DNA of 64,000 nucleotides, from positions 20,669,001 through 20,733,000 of the forward strand of contig CM044311.1 of assembly GCA_024291935.2 (NCBI GenBank), in the 5' to 3' direction. The stretch comes from Okapia johnstoni. Lineage: Eukaryota; Chordata; Mammalia; Artiodactyla; Giraffidae. Under the pieces are notes generated by a model. It did no database searches. It had not been told where the DNA came from and saw nothing but the letters and a program-made list of their open reading frames with translations. Numbering within the stretch: the stretch's first letter is position 1; each line of letters opens with the position of its first letter. Position numbers and translations under genes: made by a program. This document shows positions 34,895 to 46,378 of the stretch, in pieces.

Positions 34895-35335
34895 GTTGTT
34901 GCCTAATCTCTGAGGAATCTTAGGTGAGTTACATCAATGTTTTTGTTGCTAATAGATACTTAATCCATCCTGAGATGAGCTTTGATGATAATGTTTTACT
35001 TTTTTTATGTAAATTTAAGCTACAATATTCTATTTTTTAGTTGTAATATAATCATAAAAGACTAACATTAATCTGTATTTAAATAATTTAATTTTTAATA
35101 TTAACATTTTAAATACTTCCTAATTTAAAAACAAAGTAATTTATGGATTTTGCCATTTTTTTTTACAATGTTGCCACAGCATTTCTTTTTATACTTTTTA
35201 TAATCTGGAATAAGGTTGTTTTACTGTTTGATTTAATGTATAATTTAGTGATTCATTTTCTAAATTAAAGGGTCAAAAATATACAGTGGAGAAAAGACAG
35301 CCTCTTCAATGTGTAATGTGTACACACAATGTGTA
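34895..35335. other. Unassigned AT-rich sequence
   Basis: Very AT-rich, with T runs near 35153-35164. No element recognised. Confidence 0.4.
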
Positions 35336-36210
35336 CTGTGAAAACTGGACAGCTACATGTAAAAGAATAAAATTACAACAATTCCCTAATACCGTACACA
35401 AAAATAAATTCAAAATGGATTAAAGACCTAAATATCAGACCAAATACTATAAAACTCTTAGAGGAAAACGTAATCAGAAGACTCTCTGACATAAATTTCA
35501 ACAAGATCTTTTTGATCCACCACATGGAGTAATGAAAATAAAAGCAAAATTAAACAAATGGGACTTAATTAAGCTCAAAAGCATTTGCACAGGAAAAGCA
35601 ATGATAAACAAAACAAAAAAGACATCCCTCAGAAAAATAGGGAAAAATATTTGCAAATAAAGCAACTGAAAAGGGATTAATCTCCAAAATATACAAACAG
35701 CTGATGCAACTCAATATCAAAATAAACCAACCCATTACACATCTATTAAATGTCCAAAACCTGGGACATTGGTAACACCAAATGCTGGTGAGGCTATAGA
35801 ACAGAAATTGTCATTCTTTGCTGGGTGGTATTGTGATATATTGCAGCCATTTTGAAAGACAGTTTGGTGATTTCTTCCAAAACTAAATACACTTCTAACA
35901 CACCAAGGGCAATCTCATTCTTTGGTATTTACCAAAGGACTTGAAAACTGATGCCCATGAAAAAAGAAAAAAAATAAAATAAAAATTCACACAGATTTTC
36001 AGCAACTTTATTTATAATTGCCCAAACTTTGAAGATGCCCTCTAGTATTAGATGGATCAAAAAACTGTGGTACTCACAGACAATGGAATATTATTCACTG
36101 CTGAAAAGAAATGGACTATAAAGCCATAAAAAAGTAATGAAGGGAAGTTAAATGCAAATTACTAAGTGAAAGAAACGGAGAACCAGAGATAAGCTGCCAA
36201 TATCCATTTG

Positions 36211-37330
36211 ATCATAGGCAAAGAAAGAGAATTCCAGGAAAACAGCTAGTTCTGCATTATTGACTACACCAAGGCCTTTGACTGTGTGGATCACAACAAA
36301 CTACTGGAAATTCTTAAAGAGATGGGAACACCAGACTACCTTACCTGTCTCCTGAGAAATCTGTATGCAGATCAAAAAGCAACAGTTAGAATCGGACATG
36401 GAACAACAGGCTAGTTCAAAAATGGGAGAGGAGTATGTCAAGGCTGTATATTGTCACCCTGCTTATTTAACTTATATGCAGTGTACATCATGCAAAATGC
36501 TCTGCTGGATGAAACACAATCTGGAATCAAGATTGCTGGGAGAAATATCAATAACTTCAGATACGCAGATGACACCACTCTTATGGCAGAAAGTGAAGAG
36601 GAACTAAAAAGCCTCTTGATGAAAGTGAAAGTAGGGAGTGAAAAAGTTGTCTTAAAACTCAAGATTCAAAAAACAAATATCATGTCGTTCGGTCCCATCA
36701 CTTCATGGCAAATAGATGGAGAAACAGTGGAAACAATGATGGACTTTATTTCCTTGATCTCCAAAATCACTGCAGATGGTGACTGCAGCCATGAAAGTAA
36801 AAGGTGCTTGCTCCTTGGAAGAAAAACTATGACCAACCTAGATGGCATATTAAAAAGCAGAGATATTACTTTGCCAAAAAATGGTCTATCTAGTCAAAGC
36901 TATGGTTTTTCCTGTAGTCATGCATGAATGTGAGAGTTGGACTATAAAGAAAGCTGAGTGCCACAAGAATTAATGCTTTTGATCTGTGGTGTTATGAGAC
37001 TCTTGAGAGTCCCTTGGACTGCAAGGAGATCAAACCAGTCAATCCTAAAGGAAATCAGTCCTGAATATTCATTGGAAGGACTGATGCTGAAGCTGAAGCC
37101 CCAAGTTATCTGACGTGAAAAAGACCCTGATGTTTGGAAAGATTGAAGGCAGGAAGAGTAGGGGACAACAGAGGATGAGATGGTTAGACGGTATCACTAA
37201 CTCGATGGACATTAGTTTGAGGAAGCTCATGATGGAGCTCATGGTTGGTGATGGACAGGGAAGCCTGGTGTGCTTCAGTCCATGAGGCAGCAGAGAGTTA
37301 GACATAACTTAGTGACTAAACTGACTGAAG
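36211..37330 (+). mobile_element. BovB LINE, 5' truncated, inside old L1
   Basis: Plus-strand copy starting in the RT domain (IDYTKAFDCVDHNK-like reading near 36262). Then comes a sustained frame at 36451-36927 with the RT catalytic motif YADDTTLMAESEEELKSLL and TADGDCSHESKRC. The frame breaks at about 36900, where a small indel precedes the GYGFSC/VVMHECESWT region. A deletion near 37115 removes part of the FGHL block. Ends at the terminus about 37328. Confidence 0.93.
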
Positions 37331-37504
37331 TGAGAAAAGTCTATCCTAGGTAGCTGCATACTATATAATTCCAACTAACATTCTGGAAAGGCAAAATTGC
37401 TGCAACCATGAAAAGATCAGTGTTTATAGGACAGGGAATGAATAGGTTGACAGCCAAAGATTCTTGGGGCAGTGAAAATGCTCTTAATGTTATCATAATA
37501 TCGG

Positions 37505-37704
37505 ATGCATGTCTTTGTGTGCATGCTAAGTTGCTTCAGCTGCGTCCCACTCTTTGTGACCCTATGAACTGTAATCCACCAGGCCCCTCTCTGTATGGGA
37601 TTCACCAGGCAAGAATACTGGAGTGGATTGCCATGCCCTCCTCCAGGGGATCTTGTAATCCCAGGAATCTAACCCGTGTCTCTTACATCTCCTATGTTGT
37701 CAGG
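37505..37704 (-). mobile_element. Bov-tA SINE inside old L1
   Basis: Plus strand gctaagttgcttcagctgcg to cctatgttgtcaggc is the antisense of a diverged SINE. Confidence 0.85.
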
Positions 37705-37764
37705 CAACATGTCTTTATACATTTGTTCAAACCCATAGAAAGTATAAAACCAAGTGAGAACCCT

Positions 37765-37825
37765 ACAATAAAAAATAAATAAACAATAAATAAAAAAATA
37801 AAAAATAAATAAATAAAAAATAAGG
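37765..37825 (+). repeat. A-rich (AAATA)n tract
   Basis: Imperfect aataaata/aaaata repeats over about 60 bp, inside the L1 3' UTR region. Confidence 0.85.
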
Positions 37826-38027
37826 AACACATTGTTTTTGGTGTACAAACTTAATAAGACTATACGCATTATCCTTCAATTAAAAATAAATTAAGAAAAA
37901 CAAGTGGGAACCCTAAAATAAATTATGTATTTGGGTGATTATAATGTCTCATTGTGGGTTCATTCTTGGTAACAAGTATACTACTTTGGTGGGAGATGTT
38001 GATAGTGAGGGAGACTATGCATGAGTG

Positions 38028-38160
38028 GGGGAGAAGGAAATGGCAACATACTCCAGTCTTCTTGCCTGAAGAATCCCACGGACAGAGGAGCCTGGTGAGC
38101 TGCAGTCCAAGGGGTAACAGAGAGTCAGACATGACTGAGTAACACACACACACACACACG
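38028..38160 (+). mobile_element. Half Bov-tA SINE with (CA)n tail
   Basis: Starts gagaaggaaatggcaacata and ends gacatgactgagtaac followed by (AC)n. The L1 motif GCATGAGTGGGGG before it recurs as GCATAAGTGGGGG right after the CA tract: a 13-bp target duplication with one difference. The CA microsatellite therefore grew from the SINE tail. Confidence 0.88.
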
Positions 38161-38389
38161 CATAAGTGGGGGTAGCAGATAAATTGAAAATCTCTGCTCC
38201 TCTTCATTTTGTGGTGAACCTAAAACTGCTCTAAAAATAGTCTTAAAATCCACACATATATATTCTATTGTATTCATAATTAAAACTAGGCAAAATTCCT
38301 TAAACTTATAAGTTGTCACTCATTTACTTACAATATTGTAGTTTAATGATACAAGAAAAATCTTTATACTTATGAATCTTTGATGACCA

Positions 38390-39010
38390 TTATTCAATCT
38401 ATCACAACTCTAAAGAGAGTTGGGGAACTTCCTACAAAGATAAAAATAGTTTTACTATACTCACTCATCTCCCAGGTATTTAGAAAACTAATTAAAAAAA
38501 AACATATCGACACATAAGTATGCACACAAATATTTATAGCAGCTTTATTCATAATCATCAAAATCTGGAAGCAACCATGGTGCCTTTCACTTGGTAAATG
38601 GATAAACAAACTATGTGTGTCCATAAGACCGAATAGCATTACTTATTAATAGAAATAAGCTATCAAGCCACAAGAGACATGATTGAATCTTAAATGCATG
38701 TTGCTAAGTGAAGTATCACAGTCTGAAAAAGTTACATATTGTACAATTCCAATTTAATGATATTCTGAAAAAGCCAAAATATACAGATGTTAAACACATC
38801 ATTAGTTTTCAAGGGTTCAGTGGAACAGGGTAAGTTTGATGAGTAGATAAAGCACAGGGGATTTTTTTTACTACAGTGAGACTTCTGTATGATACTATAA
38901 CTGTGGATACATGGCACCAGACCTTTGTCAAAACTCATTAAACTTTATAGCATAAATAATGAACTTTAATGCATGAAAATTTAAAATACATCATTTACGC
39001 TGTCTGGGGA
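38390..39010 (+). mobile_element. Second old L1 3' end
   Basis: Motif order atttatagcagctttattca, tctggaagcaaccatggtgc, aatggataaacaaactatgt, ttgctaagtgaagtatcaca, ttgtcaaaactcattaaact matches the ORF2 C-terminus and 3' UTR of a mammalian L1, in the same orientation as the L1 at 35336-38254. It is a separate copy because it repeats the same region of the element. Confidence 0.7.
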
Positions 39011-39274
39011 ATTCCAGAAAAAAATGCAGAATATGACAAAACATCCTAACTGTATCACAAGTGTTGGAAAGAATCTCACTGAAAGGGGTCAGGGAAATGA
39101 TGCTGACCTGAAGAAATTGGGTAATAAATGGAGTCTATAAAATTAAAGTAAAAAATGAACGATATTATAGAGTGAGAGTAAGAGGCTAAAGTGATCCAAG
39201 TGATAATGGATTAAAATCACAAACATTACTATGAAGTCGTGAATAACTTAATATAGATATAGATGGTTGCATAT
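39011..39274. other. Unassigned sequence
   Basis: No recognised element. Confidence 0.4.
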
Positions 39275-39285
39275 AAAATATGTAT

Positions 39286-39426
39286 CAGTTCAGTTGAGTC
39301 GCTCAGTCCTGTCCGACTCTTCGCAACCCCATGGACTGCAGCATGCCAGGCTTCTCTGTCCATCACCAACTCCCGGAGCTTGCTCAGACTCATGTCCATT
39401 GAGTCAATGATGCCATCCAACCATTC
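39286..39426 (-). mobile_element. Very short BovB stub with 11-bp target duplication
   Basis: 141 bp of the BovB 3' end (cagttcagttgagtcgctca to tgatgccatccaaccattc). The flanks AAAATATGTAT at 39275-39285 and 39427-39437 are identical over 11 bp. The same 11-mer occurs once more at about 39448, so the local sequence is itself repetitive. Confidence 0.9.
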
Positions 39427-39508
39427 AAAATATGTATCCAAGCAACTAAAATATGTATAGATATGTGTATACATACAGGTTATGTTTATGCCTTTATTTT
39501 CTTGCTTT

Positions 39509-39562
39509 AGCAGAATTGATGCTTTTGAACTGAGGGACAACTGAGACTGAACTGAATGATTA
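39509..39562 (+). repeat. Chimeric BovB micro-fragment
   Basis: agaattgatgcttttgaact (from the middle of the C-terminal region) is joined within a few bases to caactgagactgaactgaat (from the 3' terminus). About 400 bp of the element is missing between them. Confidence 0.65.
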
Positions 39563-39613
39563 GATGTAGTATCTGGAAACTATGTCTGTTTCTTTTTTGG
39601 GGGTAAGATGGCA

Positions 39614-42600
39614 CTTCTTAGTTCAGTCACTCTGTCAGGTCTGACTCTCTGTGACCCCATTCATTGCAGCACGCCAGGCTTCCCTGTCCACCACCAACTC
39701 CTGGAGTTTACTCAAACTCATGTCCATTGAGTCAGTGATGCCATCCAACCATCTTATCTTCTGTCGTCCCCTTCTCATCTCGCCTTCAGTCTTTCCCAGC
39801 ATCAGAGACTTTTTCAAGGAGTCAGTTCTTCGCATCAAATGGCCAAAGTTTTGAAGCTTCAGCTTCAGCATCAGTCCTTTCAATGAATATTCAGGATAGA
39901 TTTCCCTTAGGATGAACTTGTTGGATCTCCTTGCAGCCCACGGGACTCCAAGAGTCTTCTCCAACACCACAGTTCAAAAGCATCAAGTTTTCGGCATTCA
40001 GCTTTCTTTGTAGTCCAATCCTCACATCCATACATGACTACTGGAAAAACTATAGCTTTGACTAGATGGACCTTTGTTGACATAGTACTGTCTCTGCTTT
40101 TTAATATGCTGTCTAGGTTGGTCATAGCTTTTCTTCCAAGGAGCTAGTGTCTTTTAATTTAATGGCTGCAGTCACCATCTGCAGTGATTTTGGAGCCTCC
40201 CCAAATAAACTCTCTCACTATTTCCATTGTTTTCCCATATATTTGCCATGAAGTGATGGGACTGGATACCATGATCTTAGCTTTCTGCAAGTTAAGTATT
40301 AAGCCAACATTTTCACTCTTCTCTTTCACTTTCATCAAGAGGCTCTTTAGTTCTTCTTCACTTTTTGCCATAAGGGTGATTTCTTCTGCATATCTGAGGT
40401 TATTGATATTTCTCCGAGCAATCTTGTTTTCAGTTATGCTTCATCCGGCCTGGCATTTCACATGATGAACTCTGCATATGAGTTAAATAAGCAGGAAGAA
40501 ATATAAGACCTTGAGGTACTCCTTTCTTGATTTGGAACTAGTCTGTAGTTTTATGTCCAGTCCTACTGTTGCTTCTTGACCTGCATACAGATTTCTCAGG
40601 AGGCACGTAAGGTGCTCTGGTATGCCCATCTCTTTCAGAATTTTCCATAGTTTTTGTGATCCACACAGTCAAAGGCTTTGGCATAGTCAGTAAAGCAGAA
40701 GTAGATGTATATCTTTTTCTCTTGCTTTTTTGATGATCCAATGGATGTTGGCAATTTGATCTCTGGTTCCTCTGACTTTACTAAATCCAGATTGAACATC
40801 TGGAAATTCACTGTTCACATGTTATTGAAGCCTGGCTCGGAAAATTTTGAGCATTACTTTGCTAGCCTGTGAGATGAGTGTAAGTGTGCAGTACTTTGAG
40901 AATTCTTTGACATTGCCTTTCTTTGGAATTAGAATGAAAACTGACCTTTTCTGGTCCTGTGGCCACTGCTGAGTTTTCCAAATTTGTTGGAATATTGAGT
41001 GCAGCACTTTCACTATAGCATCTCTTAGGATTTGAAATAGCTCAACTGTAATTTCATCACCTCCACTAGCTTTGTTCATACTGATGCTTCCTAAGGCCCA
41101 CTTGACTTCGCATTCCAGAATATCTATCCCTAGGTGAGTGATCACACCATTGTGGTTATCTGGGTCACGAAGATTTTTTTTTTTGTATTTCTTCTGTGTA
41201 TTCTTGCTACCCCTTCTTTATATCTTATGCTTCTGTTAGGTCCACAACATTTCTGTCCTTTATTGTGCCTATCTTTGCATGAAATATTCCTTTGATGTCT
41301 CTAATATTTTTTAAGACATCTCTAGTCTTTCCCATTCTATTGTTTTCCTCTATTTCCTTGCACTGATCACTGAGGAGGGCTTTCTCATCTCTCCTTTCTG
41401 TTCTTTGGAACTCTGCATTCAAATGGATATATTTTCCTTTCTCTTTTTCCTTTAGCTTCTCTTATTTTCTCAGCTATTTGTAAGGCCTCCTCAGACAACC
41501 ATTTTGCCTTTTTGCATTTCTTTTTCTTTGGGAAGGATGATCTTGATCACTGCCACCTGTACAATGTTATAAACTTTCATCTATAATTCTTCAAGCACTC
41601 TGTCGGATCTAATCCCTTGAATCTATTTCTCACTTCCATATTATAATCATAAGGGATTCAATTTAGGTGATATCTATATGATCTAGTGGTTTTCCCTACT
41701 TTCTTCAATTTAAGTCTGAATTTAGCAATAAGGAGTGCATGATCTGAGCCACAGTCAGCTCCCAGTTTTGTTTTTGCATACTACATAGAGCTTTTTCGTT
41801 CTTGGCTGCATAGAATATAATCAATCTGACTTTGGTATTGACCATCTGGTGATGTCCATGTATAGAGTCTTCTCTTGTGTTGTTAGAAGAGGGTGTTTGC
41901 TCTGACCAGTGCATCCTCTTGGCAAAACTCTGTTAGCCTTTGGCCTGCTTCATTCTGTACTCCAAGGCCAAAATTTGCTTGTTACTCCAGTTATCTCTTG
42001 ATTTACTACTTTTGCATTCCAGTCCCCTATAATGAAAAGGACACATTTTGTAAGTGCTAATTCTAGACGGCCTTGTAGGTCTTCATAGAATGGGTAAACT
42101 TCAGCTTATTCAGCATTGTTGGTTGGAACATAGATTTGTATTGCTTAAATATTGAACGATTTGCCTTGGAAATGAACAGAGATCATTCAGTCGTTTTTAA
42201 GACTGCACCCAAGAACTGTGTTTTGAACTCTTTTGTTAACTATTTGAGCTATTTCATTTCTTGTAAGGGATTCTTGCCCATAGTAGTAGGCATAATTGTT
42301 ATCTGAGTTAAATTTACCCATTCCAGTCCATTTTCATTCACTGATTCCTCAAATGTTGATATTCACTGTTGCCTTCTCCTGTTTGACCACTTCCAATTTG
42401 CCTTGATTCATGGACCTAACACTCCAGGTTCCTATGTAATATTGTTTTTTACAGCATCAGATTTTACTTTCATCTCCAGTCACATCCACAACTGGGTGTT
42501 GTTTTTGCTTTGGCTCCATCTCTTCATTCTTTCTGAAGGTATTTCTCCACTGATCTCCAGGAGCATATTGGCCACCTACCAACCTGGGGAGTTCATCTTT

Positions 42601-44112
42601 CAGTGTCCTATCTTTTTGCCTTTTCATACTGCTCATGGGGTTTTCAAGGCAAGGATAGTGAAATGGTTGCCATTCCCTTCTCCAGTGAACCACATTTAGC
42701 CGGAATTCTCCATCATGACTGGTCCATCTTGGGTGGCCCTACAAGGCATGGCTCATAGTTTCCTTGAATTGGACAAGGCTGTGGTCCACGTGGTTAGTTC
42801 GATAAGTTTTCTGTGTCTTTGATTTTCTTTCTTTAAGCCCTCTGATGGATAAGAATAAGAGGCTGATGGAAGCTTCCTGATGGGAGAGACTGACTGAGGG
42901 AGCAACTGGGTGTTGTTCTGATGGGCGGAGCCATGCTTAGTATATCTTTAATTCAATTTTCTGTTGATAGGTCTGTGTTCCCTTCCTGTTGTTTGACCTG
43001 AGGCCAAACTATCTTGGAGGTAATGAAGATAATAGAGATGTCCTTCAAAAGGTCCCATGCATGTGCTGCTACACTCAGTGCTCTTGACCCTTCAGCAGGC
43101 CATGGTCGACCCACGTCTACACTGGAGACTCCAGGACACTCACAGGCATGTCTGGGTCTGCGTCTTGTGGGGTCACTGCTCTTTTCTCCTGGTTCCTGGT
43201 GCAGGAACCATATTTATGCTTGTGCCCTCCAAGATTCTGTTTCCCCATTCCTGTGTAAGTTCTGGTGGCTCTATGGTGGGGTTAATGGTGACCTCTTCCA
43301 AGAGGGCTTATCCCATACCCAGGTCTGCTGCACCCAGAGGCCTTGCCCCTGCGGCAGGACACTGCAGACCCATATCTCCATAGGAGACACTCAAAAGTAG
43401 GTCTGGCTCAGCCTCTGTGGAGTCTCCTGGTGTGCACAAGGTTTTGTTTGAGCCCTCCAATTGTCTCTGGTGGTAATGGGGTTTGATTCTGTCAAGGGAG
43501 TGTAATCGCCTCGGTTCTGTCTCATCTCAACAAAAATTTGAAGCGACAGACGTTAAAGCCCCTGGTGCATCACAGCTCTCAGACAGTCTGTGTTATAGTT
43601 ATCAGAGAGATCAGTTTTATTTAGAAAATAAAAGAAAATACATCCTCGAGGCGTGAGGACCCAAAGGATGGGAAGAGAAGAGAGAGAGAGAACGAGTGCT
43701 CATGGGAGAGAGAGACCCTCGGCCCTTTGACTCCTCTTTTTATGCTTTTTTTCCTCCCCCAGACCTGCCCTATGTAAACTGGGCTAGCCAAGACGGCTGT
43801 TTGTTCTACCTGAGGGCCTCACTCTGATCCTTGGGCCTTCTTTTGTTCTATTTTTGCAGGCTTTTCCCTTCCTTGTCTTTCAGCCACCGCCATTCTGGAC
43901 TCCTGTTTCCTATTCTAACTACCTAACAATTCTAAATGCAATTTCTCCTAACATCTTGCTGGGGTTTCTCCTTTTCCCTTGGACATGGGGTATTTTTTTT
44001 TTTTTTTTTTGTGGGGTCCAACATTCTCCTTTCGACAGTTGTTCAGCAGAGAGTTGTAATTTTGGAGTTCTCACAGAAAATGAGCTCACGTCCTTCTACT
44101 CTGTCATTTTAG
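39614..44112 (-). mobile_element. BovB LINE, most complete copy in length
   Basis: The 3' terminus is at 39614. On the minus strand, going right: C-terminal region to about 40150, RT at about 40300-41150 (ITVELFQILRDAIVKVLHSI, WALGSISMNKASGGD), linker, endonuclease at about 41700-42450, then the 5' region. The 5' region includes the internally repeated gctcaaacaaaaccttgtgc segment and ends near 44110 with the reverse complement of gagtagaaggacgtgag. Subtracting the LTR at 43490-43928 leaves about 4.06 kb. All coding parts carry many stops and shifts, so it is long dead. Confidence 0.9.
43490..43928 (-). mobile_element. Solo LTR (4-bp duplication) inside BovB 5' region
   Basis: On the minus strand it starts TGTTAGGTAGTTAG and ends CCCTTGACA, with TG...CA termini. 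The BovB sequence resumes on both sides and shares ATTC (43486-43489, 43929-43932). A TATA-like ataaaaag lies at about 43734-43743 and AATAAA is the complement of TTTATT at 43616-43621, in the correct order for an LTR read on the minus strand. It has a purine-rich GAGA tract at 43675-43720. At 439 bp with a 4-bp duplication it fits a class I (gammaretrovirus-like) LTR by inference. Confidence 0.8.
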
Positions 44113-44214
44113 ATGTCCCATTATCCAATAAACGGAACCAGAGTTACTTGGAGAAAGGCTAATTGCAGGTCCGGAGCAGGAAATGTACAGGATAAAATCA
44201 GAACATCTTATATT

Positions 44215-44345
44215 GTTAGGAATCAAGGAAATACTCAAAGAAAGGAAGGGAAGAAGAAAGGGGAAAAAAAATGGAAGGAAAGAAGGGAGGGAAGGAAGAA
44301 CTGATGAAGGAAAGAAAGAAAGGATGGAGCAAAGAGGAAAGGGCA
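44215..44345 (+). repeat. Purine-rich (GGAA/GAAA)n tract
   Basis: About 130 bp almost entirely of A and G on the plus strand. Such homopurine runs can adopt non-B structure. Degenerate units, so not a clean microsatellite. Confidence 0.85.
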
Positions 44346-44366
44346 ACAGGGAGAAATGCTCAGTGA

Positions 44367-44713
44367 TGTTGTTGTTCAGTCGCTAAATCCTATCTGACTC
44401 TTTGTGATGCCATGGACCGCAGCACGCCAGGCTTCCCTGTCCTAAACTATCTCTGAGTTTGCTCAGATTCATGTCTATTGAGTCAGTGATGCCACCCAAC
44501 TATCTCATCCTCTGTCTCCTCCTTCTCCTGTTGCACTCAATCTTTCCCAGCATCAGGGTCTTTTCCAGTGAGTTGGCTCCTTGCATCAAGTGGCCAAAGC
44601 ATTGTAGCATCAGCTTCAGCACCAGCCCTTCCAATGAATATGCAGGGTTGATATCCTTTGGGATTGACTGGTGTGATCTCCTTGCTGTACAAGGGACTCT
44701 TAAGAGTCTTCTG
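44367..44713 (-). mobile_element. BovB 3' fragment
   Basis: From gttgttgttcagtcgctaaa to gggactcttaagagtcttct. Contains the antisense of the C-terminal GHL and SLEGL region with a stop in the middle. 5'-truncated. Confidence 0.92.
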
Positions 44714-45447
44714 GGGATATGTCAAAAAGACAGTTCCGTAGCAGTCAACTTAAGGAGCACCCAGTAGCTAAAGATGGAATAATTTGAGCAAAAAAACAAA
44801 GTAGATTTTATTATAAACCAAAGTAAAATGTTATCTGTACATCAATGCTGATATAAATAATTAAGTGCATAAAAAATGAAAGGGAAAAGACCAATCTCCT
44901 CTACAAAATTCCAAATAATTTATATAGCTCCTATGCCATCAAGGAAGTATAGCATGAATTCCAACTTCTTATTTGTGGGCTGTTTGTAGTTATTTCTTTC
45001 CAAAGAATATAATCTGGAAATGGGGTAATAAAAGAATAACGTTGTAGTGAAAATGCCTGATAAACTACCTCAGCCAAGTGATTAATATCAACAGTGATAA
45101 GTTATATTGATAATAAGCACACTTTATGTGATGTGATGAAGATATTGTACCTCTGATTTTGGTCTCAAATACCACTTTACGTTCGAATCATAAGAAAGAC
45201 ATTAGATAGATACCAACAAAGAAGTAGTCTACAAAATATCTGACTTATATTCACTGAACTTCTCAAAGTCATCCTTAACAAGGAAACTCTGAAAAATCAT
45301 CATATCCCAAAAAGCCTAAGAAGATTTGGCTATCGAATGCAATACAGTATCCTGGATAGGAATCTGGAACTAGAAGATGTCATGTGGTTAAAAAACGAGG
45401 ATATCTGAATAAGGGATAGGCTTTGCCTAGGAATAATACATCAATTT
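44714..45447. other. Unassigned sequence
   Basis: AT-rich, no recognised element. Confidence 0.4.
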
Positions 45448-45657
45448 TTGTTGTTCAGTTGCTAAGTCATATCTGACTCTTTTCCAACCCTATGGACTGT
45501 AGCTCGCTAGGCTCCTCTGTCCACAGGATTTCCGAAGCAAGAATACTGGAGTAGGTTGACATTTCCTTTCTCCAGGGGATCTTCCCTACCCAGGGATCAA
45601 ACCAGTGGCTCCTACCTTGCAGGTGAGTTCTTTTGCCACTGAGCCACCAGGGAACAT
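45448..45657 (-). mobile_element. Bov-tA SINE
   Basis: Plus strand ttgttgttcagttgctaagt to ctgagccaccagggaac, antisense, complete. The atatcaat that follows at about 45656 resembles the atacatcaat before it, a possible target duplication. Confidence 0.92.
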
Positions 45658-45889
45658 ATCAATATGGTTCATTAATTATAACAAATGGACCATAACAACG
45701 TATTCATAACAAGGGAAACTTGTTGTGAGTGTAGAGACATTTTCTGTACTATCTTTGAAATTATTCTTGAAATCTAAAAAGATTAAAATCAAAATCTACT
45801 AATTTAATAAGCAAATTAAAATATGGGCAGAACATGAAAAAATATAAATCCACTACATAGGATTGTGAATAATCTAATTTTGTATACTA

Positions 45890-45891
<2 letters not shown>

Positions 45892-45962
<71 letters not shown>

Positions 45963-45966
45963 GAAC
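45892..45966 (+). repeat. (TA)n(CA)n compound microsatellite
   Basis: About 18 TA units followed by about 15 CA units and a short TATA end. Long and uninterrupted, so likely polymorphic. Confidence 0.95.
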
Positions 45967-46177
45967 TGATATGCTATATATTAATATTTGTGTAAGGCAA
46001 ATATAAGCAGAGAAAATCAATTATGTGGAACAAAACATGAATGAGTTCAATTTTCATAATTTTATGCTATAATAACAAACCCCCAAAACAAAGTTTATTT
46101 GTCACAAAAATTTTTATATCAGCTATGGTTTGGCACCAGTGTAGCTTCGTGTATTTATATTCCAGAACTTAGACTGT

Positions 46178-46378
46178 GGGGCTTCCCTGGTGATTCAGAG
46201 TCTGCCTGCAATGCAGGGGACACGGGTTTGATCCCTGGGTTGGCAAGATCTCTCGGAGTAAGAAATGGCAACCCACTCCAGTATTCTTGCCTGAAAAATC
46301 CTACGGACAGAGGAGCCTAGTGGGCTACACTCCATGCGATTGCAAAAGGGCCAGACACGGCTTAGTGACTAAACCACC
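46178..46378 (+). mobile_element. Bov-tA SINE with internal head deletion
   Basis: Head ggggcttccctggtgattca jumps directly to agtctgcctgcaatgcaggg, missing about 12 bp of the usual gatggtaaagaa region. The rest is complete to cttagtgactaaaccacc. Confidence 0.92.

Larger units (their letters stand above)
35336..38254 (+). mobile_element. Old L1 (ORF2 C-terminus to 3' UTR) split by three insertions
   Basis: 35336-36205 is L1 ORF2 sequence with many stops (aaaatggattaaagacctaa, ataccaaatgctggtgagg-like text, caatggaatattattcactg). The L1 resumes after the BovB at about 37331 (catactatataattccaact, aaaagatcagtg), again after a SINE at 37704 (acatttgttcaaacccatag), and again after a second SINE at 38144. 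It ends near tcttaaaatc at about 38254. The element is clearly older than the BovB and both SINEs inside it. Confidence 0.75.

Noticed and set aside
43014..43400. 128- and 108-codon plus-strand frames
   Set aside because: They are antisense to the BovB 5' region and have no independent support.
43490..44023. LTR ending at the gtggggtccaaca sequence
   Set aside because: I first placed the LTR end at 44023. The stretch 43929-44112 instead matches the antisense BovB 5' region, and the ATTC duplication puts the LTR end at 43928.
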